Assembly: GCA_947258735.1 (NCBI GenBank)
Contig: CAMYJJ010000056.1
Location: 1-13,058, forward strand
DNA length: 13,058 bases
Direction: 5' to 3'
Origin: Thermodesulfovibrionia bacterium
GTDB lineage: Bacteria > Nitrospirota > Thermodesulfovibrionia > UBA6902
The position numbers and the translations under genes are program-made. The number at the start of each line of letters is the position of its first letter. The stretch's first letter is position 1. A model generated the notes under the pieces. It saw only the letters and a list, made by a program, of their open reading frames with translations, made no database searches and was not told the origin of the DNA. Positions 7,388-13,058 of the stretch are shown one piece after another.

Positions 7388-7501
7388 ATGAAAGTACGTT
7401 CTTCAGTAAAACCGATATGTGCAAAATGTAAAGTCATTAAGCGGGCAGGTGTTGTAAGGGTTATATGCACGAATCCCAAGCATAAACAGAGGCAGGGATG
7501 A
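7388..7501 (+). CDS. rpmJ: 50S ribosomal protein L36 (bL36), zinc form
   Basis: A 37-residue protein, the exact size of the zinc-binding L36. The sequence [16 protein letters not shown] with the closing NPKHKQRQG is canonical. The zinc ligands C11, C14, C27 and H32 are all present. L36 is the smallest large-subunit protein and stabilises 23S rRNA near the factor-binding region. The ATG at 7388 is preceded by GAGGT at 7379-7383. It opens the alpha-operon part, with a 106-base repeat-bearing gap before rpsM. Confidence 0.96.
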   Translation: MKVRSSVKPICAKCKVIKRAGVVRVICTNPKHKQRQG

Positions 7502-7506
7502 GAAAC

Positions 7507-7590
7507 AAGTTAAAAGTCAGAAGTATAAAGTTAAAAGTGAAAAGAAAAACTGCTGTTAACTTCTCACTTATGACTTCTAACTTCCAACTT
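7507..7590. repeat. Hairpin of 7-base AAGTNAN units in the rpmJ-rpsM gap
   Basis: Five units starting AAGT stand in exact 7-base phase at 7507-7541 (AAGTTAA, AAGTCAG, AAGTATA, AAGTTAA, AAGTGAA). After a short loop, five units ending ACTT follow in the same phase at 7556-7590; their complements are AAGTTAA, AAGTGAG, AAGTCAT, AAGTTAG and AAGTTGG. The two arms can pair over 35 positions with scattered mismatches, with the AAGT/ACTT cores always matching. The right arm ends about 6 bases before the rpsM Shine-Dalgarno. Periodicity and complementarity are directly visible; function is unknown. Confidence 0.8.
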
Positions 7591-7607
7591 TTTTAAAAGG
7601 AGATAAA

Positions 7608-7979
7608 GTGAGAATTTCAGGAGTTGACTTACCGAGAAATGAAAGGGTTGAAATAAGTCTGACAAGGATTTTCGGGATTGGCAGAACGGTCTCGAAGAGA
7701 ATTCTGGAGCAGACCGGCATCGACCTGAACAAGAAGACAAAAGACCTCACTGATGAAGACGGTGTTAAGCTCAGAACTGTCATTGATAATGAACTGAAAG
7801 TGGAAGGTGACCTCAGACGTGAAGTCTCGATGAATATCAAGAGGCTTCAGGACATAGGAAGTTACCGGGGACTGAGACACAGGGCCAAACTGCCTGTCCG
7901 GGGTCAGAGAACAAAGACGAACTGCCGAACGCGTAAAGGCCCGAAAAAGGCCATTGGCGGGATGAAGAAGAAAGGATAG
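7608..7979 (+). CDS. rpsM: 30S ribosomal protein S13 (uS13)
   Basis: A 123-residue protein of normal length. It begins [20 protein letters not shown] and holds [12 protein letters not shown]; the C-terminal RNA-binding tail reads [19 protein letters not shown] then [11 protein letters not shown]13 lies at the top of the 30S head and makes bridges to the 50S subunit while contacting P-site tRNA. The start is GTG at 7608 after AAAAGGAGAT (7595-7604), a strong Shine-Dalgarno. In E. coli the corresponding leader is where S4 represses the alpha operon; here that position is taken by the repeat hairpin. rpsK follows 2 bases later. Confidence 0.97.
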   Translation: MRISGVDLPRNERVEISLTRIFGIGRTVSKRILEQTGIDLNKKTKDLTDEDGVKLRTVIDNELKVEGDLRREVSMNIKRLQDIGSYRGLRHRAKLPVRGQRTKTNCRTRKGPKKAIGGMKKKG

Positions 7980-7981
7980 TA

Positions 7982-8371
7982 ATGGCGCAGAAGAAAAGAA
8001 AAGGCGGGAAGAAAGAGAAAAAGGTAGTCCATTCAGGAGCGGCCTATATTCAGGCAACTTTTAACAATACCATAATAACGATCACTGACCAGGGCGGCAA
8101 TGCAGTTGCATGGGCGTCTGCAGGCGGACAGGGATTTAAGGGGTCCAGAAAAAGCACCCCGTATGCTGCGCAGATTGCAGCTGATGCTGCTGCTAAAAAA
8201 GCGATGGGTTTTGGTATGCGCCAGATTAATGTATTTGTAAAAGGTCCGGGCGCCGGAAGAGAATCAGCGATACGGGCGCTTCAGGCTGCCGGCCTTGAGG
8301 TAAGCTTTATCAAGGACGTGACCCCGGTCCCTCATAATGGTACGAAACCACCGAAAAGGAGAAGAGTGTAG
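7982..8371 (+). CDS. rpsK: 30S ribosomal protein S11 (uS11)
   Basis: A 129-residue protein, the standard length. A lysine-rich N-terminal tail is followed by [20 protein letters not shown], then [19 protein letters not shown], the signature [20 protein letters not shown] and the terminal [19 protein letters not shown]11 forms part of the 30S platform around the mRNA exit and interacts with S18 and S21. The ATG lies 2 bases after the rpsM stop and the TAG shares one base with the GTG of rpsD, so rpsM, rpsK and rpsD are tightly linked. Confidence 0.97.
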   Translation: MAQKKRKGGKKEKKVVHSGAAYIQATFNNTIITITDQGGNAVAWASAGGQGFKGSRKSTPYAAQIAADAAAKKAMGFGMRQINVFVKGPGAGRESAIRALQAAGLEVSFIKDVTPVPHNGTKPPKRRRV

Positions 8372-8997
8372 TGGCCAGATATAGAGACGCACTTTGCAGA
8401 TTATGCAGAAGAGAGGGTGATAAACTGTTTTTAAAGGGTGACAGATGCTATACGGATAAATGCGGCGTAGAGAGAAGGAAATATTCTCCCGGCCAGCACG
8501 GACAGAGAAGGAAAAAACTGTCTGATTATGCCCTGCAGCTCAGGGAAAAACAGAAAGCAAAAGAGACATATGGCGTACTGGAAAAACAGTTCAAGAAATA
8601 TTTTTATATGGCAGACAAGAAGAAGGGCGTTACAGGCAGCAATCTTCTTCAGCTTCTTGAGAGCAGGCTTGATAATGTAGTGTACCGGCTGGGAATAGCC
8701 TCTAACCGGAGGCAGGCAAGACAGCTTGTTCTGCATGGTCATATTACGCTCAATGACAGACGGGTAAACATACCGTCCTGCCTTGTTCGTGCCGGTGACT
8801 CGATAAGTGTTAAGGAAGCCAGCAGGAAGAACGTTATCATCGAGGACAATATAGCCAAAATCGAACACAGGGGCATGCCGTCATGGGTAGAGATGGATGT
8901 GAACACGCTCTCTGGCAAGGTGCTGAATCTGCCGGTCAGGGAAGACATTGAACTGCCTGTACAGGAACAGTTAATCGTAGAGTTATATTCTAAATAA
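8371..8997 (+). CDS. rpsD: 30S ribosomal protein S4 (uS4), zinc-binding form
   Basis: A 208-residue protein of normal length. The N-terminus carries C9-X2-C12-X13-C26-X4-C31, the four-cysteine zinc site known from Thermus S4 and absent in E. coli. The S4 RNA-binding domain follows: [29 protein letters not shown] then [10 protein letters not shown]4 starts 16S rRNA assembly, shapes the mRNA entry channel and affects fidelity; in E. coli it is also the alpha-operon repressor. The start is GTG at 8371, sharing one base with the rpsK stop. A 126-base gap with repeats precedes rpoA. Confidence 0.97.
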   Translation: MARYRDALCRLCRREGDKLFLKGDRCYTDKCGVERRKYSPGQHGQRRKKLSDYALQLREKQKAKETYGVLEKQFKKYFYMADKKKGVTGSNLLQLLESRLDNVVYRLGIASNRRQARQLVLHGHITLNDRRVNIPSCLVRAGDSISVKEASRKNVIIEDNIAKIEHRGMPSWVEMDVNTLSGKVLNLPVREDIELPVQEQLIVELYSK

Positions 8998-9007
8998 ATA
9001 ATAAATT

Positions 9008-9092
9008 GATTACACTGATTTGAAAGATGATTACACCGATTAAGAGCAGGATATATATTTAATCTGTGCAATCATATTACATCTGTGCAATC
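9008..9092. repeat. GATTACAC-type direct and inverted repeats in the rpsD-rpoA gap
   Basis: GATTACACTGATT (9008-9020) and GATTACACCGATT (9029-9041) are direct copies differing at one base, 21 bases apart. On the opposite strand, ATCTGTGCAATC occurs twice (9062-9073 and 9081-9092); its complement GATTGCACAGAT matches the left units at 10 of 12 positions. The region can therefore fold as an imperfect stem of two paired modules. The unit differs from the 7-base repeats elsewhere in the cluster. From memory, similar TCTGTGTAATC-like intergenic repeats exist in many genomes, but I cannot search. Confidence 0.7.
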
Positions 9093-9093
9093 A

Positions 9094-9119
9094 GTATAAT
9101 GATTAATTATACAAGGAGG
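9094..9119 (+). promoter_or_regulatory. Hairpin directly abutting the rpoA ribosome binding site
   Basis: GTATAAT (9094-9100) and ATTATAC (9106-9112) form a perfect 7-bp stem with a 5-base loop. The next base starts AAGGAGG (9113-9119), an ideal Shine-Dalgarno 4 bases before the rpoA ATG. The stem contains TATAAT, but no -35 hexamer is found at suitable spacing, so I prefer an RNA-level element over a promoter. The role is inference. Confidence 0.45.
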
Positions 9120-9123
9120 CTTA

Positions 9124-10200
9124 ATGGATCTTAAAGAGAAAGGCTTTCAATTACCGGAAAATATTAGTTTTGATTCGGAGAGCCTTACAAATACATATGG
9201 CAAGCTTTACGCAGAGGCCTTTGAGACAGGGTTTGGAACTACTATTGGTAATGCATTGAGAAGAGTGCTGCTCTCCTCTATCGAGGGAGCTGCAGTAACG
9301 TCCATGAAAGTAGAAGGGGTTCTCCATGAATTTTCCAACCGTTCAGGGGTAAAGGAAGATTTTGTTGATGTTGTCCTTAATGTGAAGCAGTTACGGTTTA
9401 AATTGCATTCAGACACTCCCCAGGTGGCCACAATCAATGTTACGGGACCTGCAGATGTTACAGGCAAGGACATTGTTGGTGACCAGATTGAGGTACTCTC
9501 TCCTGATCAGCATATTCTGACTCTGGGAAAGAAATCCAAATTTTCGATGGAACTTACTATCGAAAAAGGAAAAGGATATGTTACGGCAGATGATAACAAG
9601 AATGAGGACCAGCCCATTGATACGATCGCTGTAGACTCGATTTTTACACCGATTAAAAAAGTTAATTATTGGGTTGAAAAGGCCAGGGTGGGTCGTTCGA
9701 CTGATTATGATAAGCTTGTTATGGAAATCTGGACGGACGGCAGCATTAGCCCTCAGACTGCAGTATCACAGGCAGCAGGGATATTGAATGAGCATCTCTC
9801 GCTTTTTTCCGTCAATGGCGGCGAACCAGCTGCTGAGGCAGAACCGGTAATAACCCCGGAGGAAAATGAAGAAGAAGTGCCAATAAGAGAGTCGATGATG
9901 AGCGATGATTTTTATGAAGAAGAGCCCATGGAAGTCAATGCGGCGCTGCTGAAACATGTTGAAGAGCTGGAACTCTCGGTGCGATCATATAACTGCCTTA
10001 AGAATGCAAATATTCTAACACTTGCCGACCTCGTTCAAAAGACCGAGCAGGAGATGCTCAGGACCAAAAACTTCGGGCGGAAATCATTAAACGAGATTAA
10101 AGAGATCATTCAGGCGATGGGTCTTAATTTTAATATGAGAGTAGACGTTGATGAGCTGCAGAAAATGGCATCAGCAAAGAGGACAGAAAATGCGACATAG
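9124..10200 (+). CDS. rpoA: DNA-directed RNA polymerase subunit alpha
   Basis: A 358-residue subunit, some 20-30 residues longer than usual. The N-terminal domain (about 1-230) has the dimerisation helix GFGTTIGNALRRVLLSSIEGAA (36-57) and ends SPQTAVSQAAGILNEHLSLF. It assembles beta and beta'. The C-terminal domain (about 277-340) keeps the DNA-contact residues R287, N290, C291, G318, K320 and S321, within LSVRSYNCLKNANI and NFGRKSLNEIKE. The extra length is an acidic linker (about 232-272) rich in Glu and Asp. The ATG follows an ideal AAGGAGG. rplQ overlaps the last 11 bases. Confidence 0.98.
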   Translation: MDLKEKGFQLPENISFDSESLTNTYGKLYAEAFETGFGTTIGNALRRVLLSSIEGAAVTSMKVEGVLHEFSNRSGVKEDFVDVVLNVKQLRFKLHSDTPQVATINVTGPADVTGKDIVGDQIEVLSPDQHILTLGKKSKFSMELTIEKGKGYVTADDNKNEDQPIDTIAVDSIFTPIKKVNYWVEKARVGRSTDYDKLVMEIWTDGSISPQTAVSQAAGILNEHLSLFSVNGGEPAAEAEPVITPEENEEEVPIRESMMSDDFYEEEPMEVNAALLKHVEELELSVRSYNCLKNANILTLADLVQKTEQEMLRTKNFGRKSLNEIKEIIQAMGLNFNMRVDVDELQKMASAKRTENAT

Positions 10201-10735
10201 GTTAGCAGGAAGAGCATTCGGCAGAACTGCCAACCAGAGAAAGGCCCTGTTCAGAGGGCTTATAACATCACTGTTTGATCACCTGAAGATAGAGACCACC
10301 GCTGCAAAGGCCAAGGAGACAAAGCGAATGGCAGAGAAGATAATTACCCTTGGAAAGAAGGGTGATATCCATGCCAGGAGACTGGCCCTTTCCCGGCTCC
10401 CCAACAAGAAGGTCGTCACAAAGCTATTTACCGAGATAGCGCCGAAGATCGAGAGAAGCAGCGGTTATCTGAGGATTGTCAAATCAAGATTCCGCCCAGG
10501 CGACAACTCTGATATGGCAATACTGGAATTTGTCGATTATGACATGCTGAAAGGGGACGGGGGAGAGAAGAAGGAAGACAAGAAAGAGGGAAAGAAGAAA
10601 GCGAAGACGGCTGAGAAGCCTGATACAGATGAAAAGAAGGAAAAGAAGGCCAAGGCTGCTGACAAGGAAGATGTGAAAGAAGCAAAAGCGGAAAAGGCTG
10701 AGGAAGTAAAGGAAGAAGCGAAAGAAGAGAAATAG
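10190..10735 (+). CDS. rplQ: 50S ribosomal protein L17 (bL17) with a long Lys/Glu-rich tail
   Basis: A 181-residue protein; most L17 proteins have about 115-130. The start is ATG 10190 (MRHRLAGRAFGRTANQRKAL, the canonical N-terminus), with AAGAGGA at 10177-10183 inside rpoA; an upstream in-frame ATG at 10148 adds 14 residues of rpoA-overlapping sequence and is rejected. Residues 1-118 are a complete L17, through GGYLRIVKSRFRPGDNSDMAILEF-like sequence (SGYLRIVKSRFRPGD is seen). Residues 120-181 are almost only Lys, Glu, Ala and Asp. L17 sits near the tunnel exit on the 50S surface, so the tail could lie on the outside. It ends the cluster. Confidence 0.96.
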   Translation: MRHRLAGRAFGRTANQRKALFRGLITSLFDHLKIETTAAKAKETKRMAEKIITLGKKGDIHARRLALSRLPNKKVVTKLFTEIAPKIERSSGYLRIVKSRFRPGDNSDMAILEFVDYDMLKGDGGEKKEDKKEGKKKAKTAEKPDTDEKKEKKAKAADKEDVKEAKAEKAEEVKEEAKEEK

Positions 10736-10755
10736 ATTTAATTTTATATATTATG

Positions 10756-10788
10756 AAAGGCATTCCAAAGTTTGGAATGCTTTTTTTT
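10756..10788 (+). terminator. Rho-independent terminator after rplQ
   Basis: GCATTCCAA (10760-10768) pairs perfectly with TTGGAATGC (10772-10780) around a 3-base loop, and eight Ts follow at 10781-10788. A short A-run before the stem (10756-10758) extends pairing with the Ts. It lies 21 bases past the rplQ stop, the expected end of the spc-alpha transcript. Confidence 0.92.
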
Positions 10789-11142
10789 GTTGGTAATGAT
10801 AATTCGATATCCGTTTTCAATAATCAAGGACTTCTTAGTGGAATACGTAGCGCAGATTAAATCATAAAATAATATTACAGGTTTGAAAACTGTTACCTAT
10901 GAAATTGCAGACTTTATCTAATTATCAATGATTCTCAATCGCTCTCATCTTTAAAGATATATCCGTATTATTAATGAAGTAGAGAAAGTCTAGATTCTGC
11001 GCATAATTCGCTAATATCATTAATATCCAAAATTCTCAGAAGTCAAGATAATATACTTATACTTCAAAATGGAATTTGATATGATCGTATAGATTTCAAC
11101 AAATCATCATATGTATAATATTCTAATAATCTTACCTCTTGG
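10789..11142. other. AT-rich non-coding stretch between the terminator and the kinase gene
   Basis: About 350 bases with no open frame of note on either strand. It is clearly more AT-rich than the ribosomal cluster. An inverted pair TATTAATGA (10969-10977) and TCATTAATA (11017-11025) is separated by 39 bases. A TATAAT at 11114-11119 may belong to a kinase promoter. No tRNA or other RNA gene, insertion-sequence end or repeat array was recognised. Confidence 0.6.
11094..11119 (+). promoter_or_regulatory. Possible promoter of the histidine kinase gene
   Basis: A perfect -10 hexamer TATAAT lies at 11114-11119, 32 bases before the preferred start codon at 11152. The -35 region is poor: TTTCAA or nearby sequence around 11094-11099 shares only some bases with TTGACA. 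The gene follows a terminator, so it needs its own promoter, which supports the call. In AT-rich DNA such a hexamer can also occur by chance. Confidence 0.3.
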
Positions 11143-11151
11143 ATGGTTCAT

Positions 11152-12798
11152 ATGAAAGATGACGAAAAGACAAAGGACCAACTCATAAGTGAACTAACAG
11201 AAATGCACAATCGCATTAATGAATTTGAATCATCAGAAGGTGAGCAAAGGCAGGGAGAGAATTTAGGCTCAGAGGCTGAATGGAACTTCAAGCATCTCGC
11301 TGAGCAATTGAGTGAGTTGGTTTATCGTGCTGATCTGAGTACATTAGCAACAACATACGTTAACAGTTCCGTCGATAAAATCTACGGCTATACCGCGGAG
11401 GAGTGGCTTAGCGCCCCGGAATTATGGGAAAAAACAATCTTGCCTGAGGATAAGGAAATGGTTTTAAGAAAAATTTCAGAAGCTCATGAAAAGTTAACAG
11501 CTATTTCTTTGGAATATCGCATTAAAAGAAAAGACGGAGAAATACGTTGGGTGCAAGATAATATCAGTTGGGAGAAGGACCATATGGGCAATGATATTTC
11601 TATGCTTGGGGTAATGTATGACATCACCAAGCGGAAGAGGGATGAGGAAGCGCTACGTGAGAGGGATAAGCGGCTTACCTCTATTTATGAGCATGTGAAC
11701 GAAATTATCTTTTACTTGGATGTCGAAGCAAAAGATGCGTATCGTTTTCAATCCGTTAACCCTGCGTTCTTGATAGCAACCGGATTAAATGCCAGTCAGG
11801 TTGTTGGTAAATTGATACAAGAAGTTATACCTGAGCCATCTTTGTCATTAGTTATGTCTAACTATCGTAAAGCTATTCAAAATAGGGAGCCGGTTCGATG
11901 GGAAGAAGTAACTACATTTCCTTCCGGGACCAAGGTTGGGGATGTTTCAGTATCCCCACTATTTGATGATAAAGGGATATGCACCAATCTAATTGGCACT
12001 GTTTACGACATCACCGAGCGCAGACAGGCGGAAGAGGAGCAAGAAAGGCTTAATGTAGAACTCATTGACAAGAACAAAGAATTAGAGCAATTATTATATG
12101 TGACATCTCACGATTTGCGATCTCCACTCATTAATATAGATGGTTACAGCAAGGAACTTGATTATTCTCTCAAGGAGTGTATGTCTTTTCTTGAAAATGA
12201 GACTGATATCTCAAAAATCAAAGATAGAATAGGCTCACTTGCAAAAGAAGATATACCTGAGTCACTTCATTATATTAAGACAAGTGTTGATAAAATGGAA
12301 TCACTTATAAAAGGAATATTAAAGCTATCTCGAATAGGAACCAGTGAAGGAAATATTGAAGAAATAGATATAAATGAGATGATAAGAGACATAGTTGATA
12401 CTCATCAGTTCAGATTAGACCAGTCAGGAATAAAGACTGAAATATCAGAACTGCCAAATTGTAAGGGAGACAGTGTACAAGTAAATCAAGTTTTCTCTAA
12501 CTTAATTGATAATGCCATTAAATACTCAGATTCAGAGCGAACCAGTTTTATATATATTTCAGGTCATCAAGATAAAAACCTTTCAATATATTGCGTAGAA
12601 GACAATGGGATAGGGATTGCATCTGAGTATAAGGAAAAAATATTTGAGATTTTTCATCAGTTGGAACCACAGAAAGTTATGGGTGAAGGCATGGGGTTGA
12701 CCGTTGCAAATAGAATAATAGAGAAGCACAATGGGAAGATATGGGTTGAATCAGAGTTGGGCAAGGGTAGCAAGTTTTTTGTTTCATTGCCTTCATGA
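11152..12798 (+). CDS. Cytoplasmic PAS-PAS sensor histidine kinase
   Basis: A 548-residue protein (numbered from ATG 11152, preferred because GGATGG at 11141-11146 precedes it and MKDDEKTKDQLISEL is a common kinase N-terminus; ATG 11143 would add 3 residues). Order: coiled coil 1-40; PAS 1 about 45-162, ending EYRIKRKDGEIRWV and GVMYDITKRK; PAS 2 about 172-290, ending GTVYDITERR; coiled coil; HisKA with H320 in TSHDLRSPL; HATPase with N454 (NLIDNAIKY), the G1 box D484-X-G-X-G488 (DNGIGI), the F box IFEIF and the G2 box GEGMGLT at 511-517. It should autophosphorylate on H320 and pass phosphate to an aspartate. No membrane segment and no receiver domain are seen. The ligand of the PAS domains is unknown. 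Confidence 0.95.
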   Translation: MKDDEKTKDQLISELTEMHNRINEFESSEGEQRQGENLGSEAEWNFKHLAEQLSELVYRADLSTLATTYVNSSVDKIYGYTAEEWLSAPELWEKTILPEDKEMVLRKISEAHEKLTAISLEYRIKRKDGEIRWVQDNISWEKDHMGNDISMLGVMYDITKRKRDEEALRERDKRLTSIYEHVNEIIFYLDVEAKDAYRFQSVNPAFLIATGLNASQVVGKLIQEVIPEPSLSLVMSNYRKAIQNREPVRWEEVTTFPSGTKVGDVSVSPLFDDKGICTNLIGTVYDITERRQAEEEQERLNVELIDKNKELEQLLYVTSHDLRSPLINIDGYSKELDYSLKECMSFLENETDISKIKDRIGSLAKEDIPESLHYIKTSVDKMESLIKGILKLSRIGTSEGNIEEIDINEMIRDIVDTHQFRLDQSGIKTEISELPNCKGDSVQVNQVFSNLIDNAIKYSDSERTSFIYISGHQDKNLSIYCVEDNGIGIASEYKEKIFEIFHQLEPQKVMGEGMGLTVANRIIEKHNGKIWVESELGKGSKFFVSLPS

Positions 12799-13058
12799 CA
12801 TTTTTAACGGCAATCAACAATCTTCACATCCTATCAGATCAAAGATATAGTTGAATATCTTCACATCCTTTACCTCTGCTGATGCTTGACTTAATGTAAT
12901 AGTCAGTGACCAGATAACCTCTCCAATTTTGAAGACTTGTCGGTAAAAGAGAGCATTTTCTAGATTGCTTTGATCCGTTGATTTCAAATAGTTGTATTTC
13001 TTAATCCTGTAATCAACAGTATCTATTGAAATGTGATGTTGTAGGTTTTAAGCCTCTT
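12799..13058. other. Terminal stretch without a convincing gene
   Basis: The 260 bases after the kinase stop hold no clear terminator or RNA gene. ATCTTCACATCCT occurs twice (12820-12832 and 12857-12869). The minus strand has an open frame from 13047 to 12814 of 77 codons without ATG or GTG; the first plausible start would be a TTG at about codon 21. Its translation has mixed composition (LENALFYRQVFKIGEVIW is one part), but I recognise no family. It may be a gene remnant or chance. Confidence 0.4.

Noticed and set aside
9094..9100. TATAAT before rpoA as a -10 promoter element
   Set aside because: No recognisable -35 hexamer at 16-18 bases upstream, and the hexamer is part of a perfect hairpin that touches the Shine-Dalgarno.
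10924..10942. Fur-box-like sequence (AATGATTCTCAAT core) in the gap before the kinase
   Set aside because: Only about 11 of 19 positions agree with the classical Fur consensus, in AT-rich DNA, with no iron-related gene nearby.
12820..12869. 13-base direct repeat as an attachment site or target-site duplication
   Set aside because: The two copies lie only 37 bases apart with no integrase, transposase or element between them.

Overview
This window is one long, uninterrupted bacterial ribosomal-protein cluster (the end of the S10 operon, then the spc and alpha operons), followed by a transcription terminator and an unrelated PAS-domain sensor histidine kinase. Every gene lies on the + strand. 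The cluster order is rplP (3' part only), rpmC, rpsQ, rplN, rplX, rplE, rpsN, rpsH, rplF, rplR, rpsE, rpmD, rplO, secY, map, infA, rpmJ, rpsM, rpsK, rpsD, rpoA, rplQ. All products are full length with their key residues, and I see no frameshifts. Four ribosomal proteins (S14, L24, L36, S4) carry intact zinc-binding cysteine sets.

The organism is a bacterium of moderate, slightly AT-leaning composition. The zinc-type S14, the zinc-ribbon L24, the alpha subunit with an acidic linker, the Lys/Glu-rich L17 tail and the style of the downstream PAS kinase fit an uncultured Nitrospirota or Desulfobacterota-like lineage. That placement is an inference from general resemblance, not a search result.

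Layout: 1-2574 is a tightly packed run (rplP to rpsH), with start/stop overlaps that imply translational coupling. From 2575 onward some gaps become longer (about 80-125 bases). Four of these (before rplF, rpsE, rpsM and rpoA) hold AT-rich imperfect inverted repeats made of short tandem units: 7-base units in three cases and GATTACAC-type units in the fourth. Their 3' arms end just upstream of the next Shine-Dalgarno sequence. secY is followed directly by map, without the adk gene often found between them. A Rho-independent terminator follows rplQ at 10756-10788. Positions 10789-11142 are AT-rich and non-coding, with a possible promoter before the kinase. The kinase (11152-12798) has two PAS domains and a HisKA/HATPase core, no membrane segment and no response regulator in view. 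The last 260 bases hold no convincing gene.

Together the cluster supplies core ribosome parts, the initiation factor IF1, the RNA polymerase alpha subunit, the Sec channel and N-terminal methionine removal, so it links transcription, translation and export of nascent proteins. I do not see a novel defence, mobile or biosynthetic system here. The most interesting signals are the repeat-built hairpins in the intergenic gaps.
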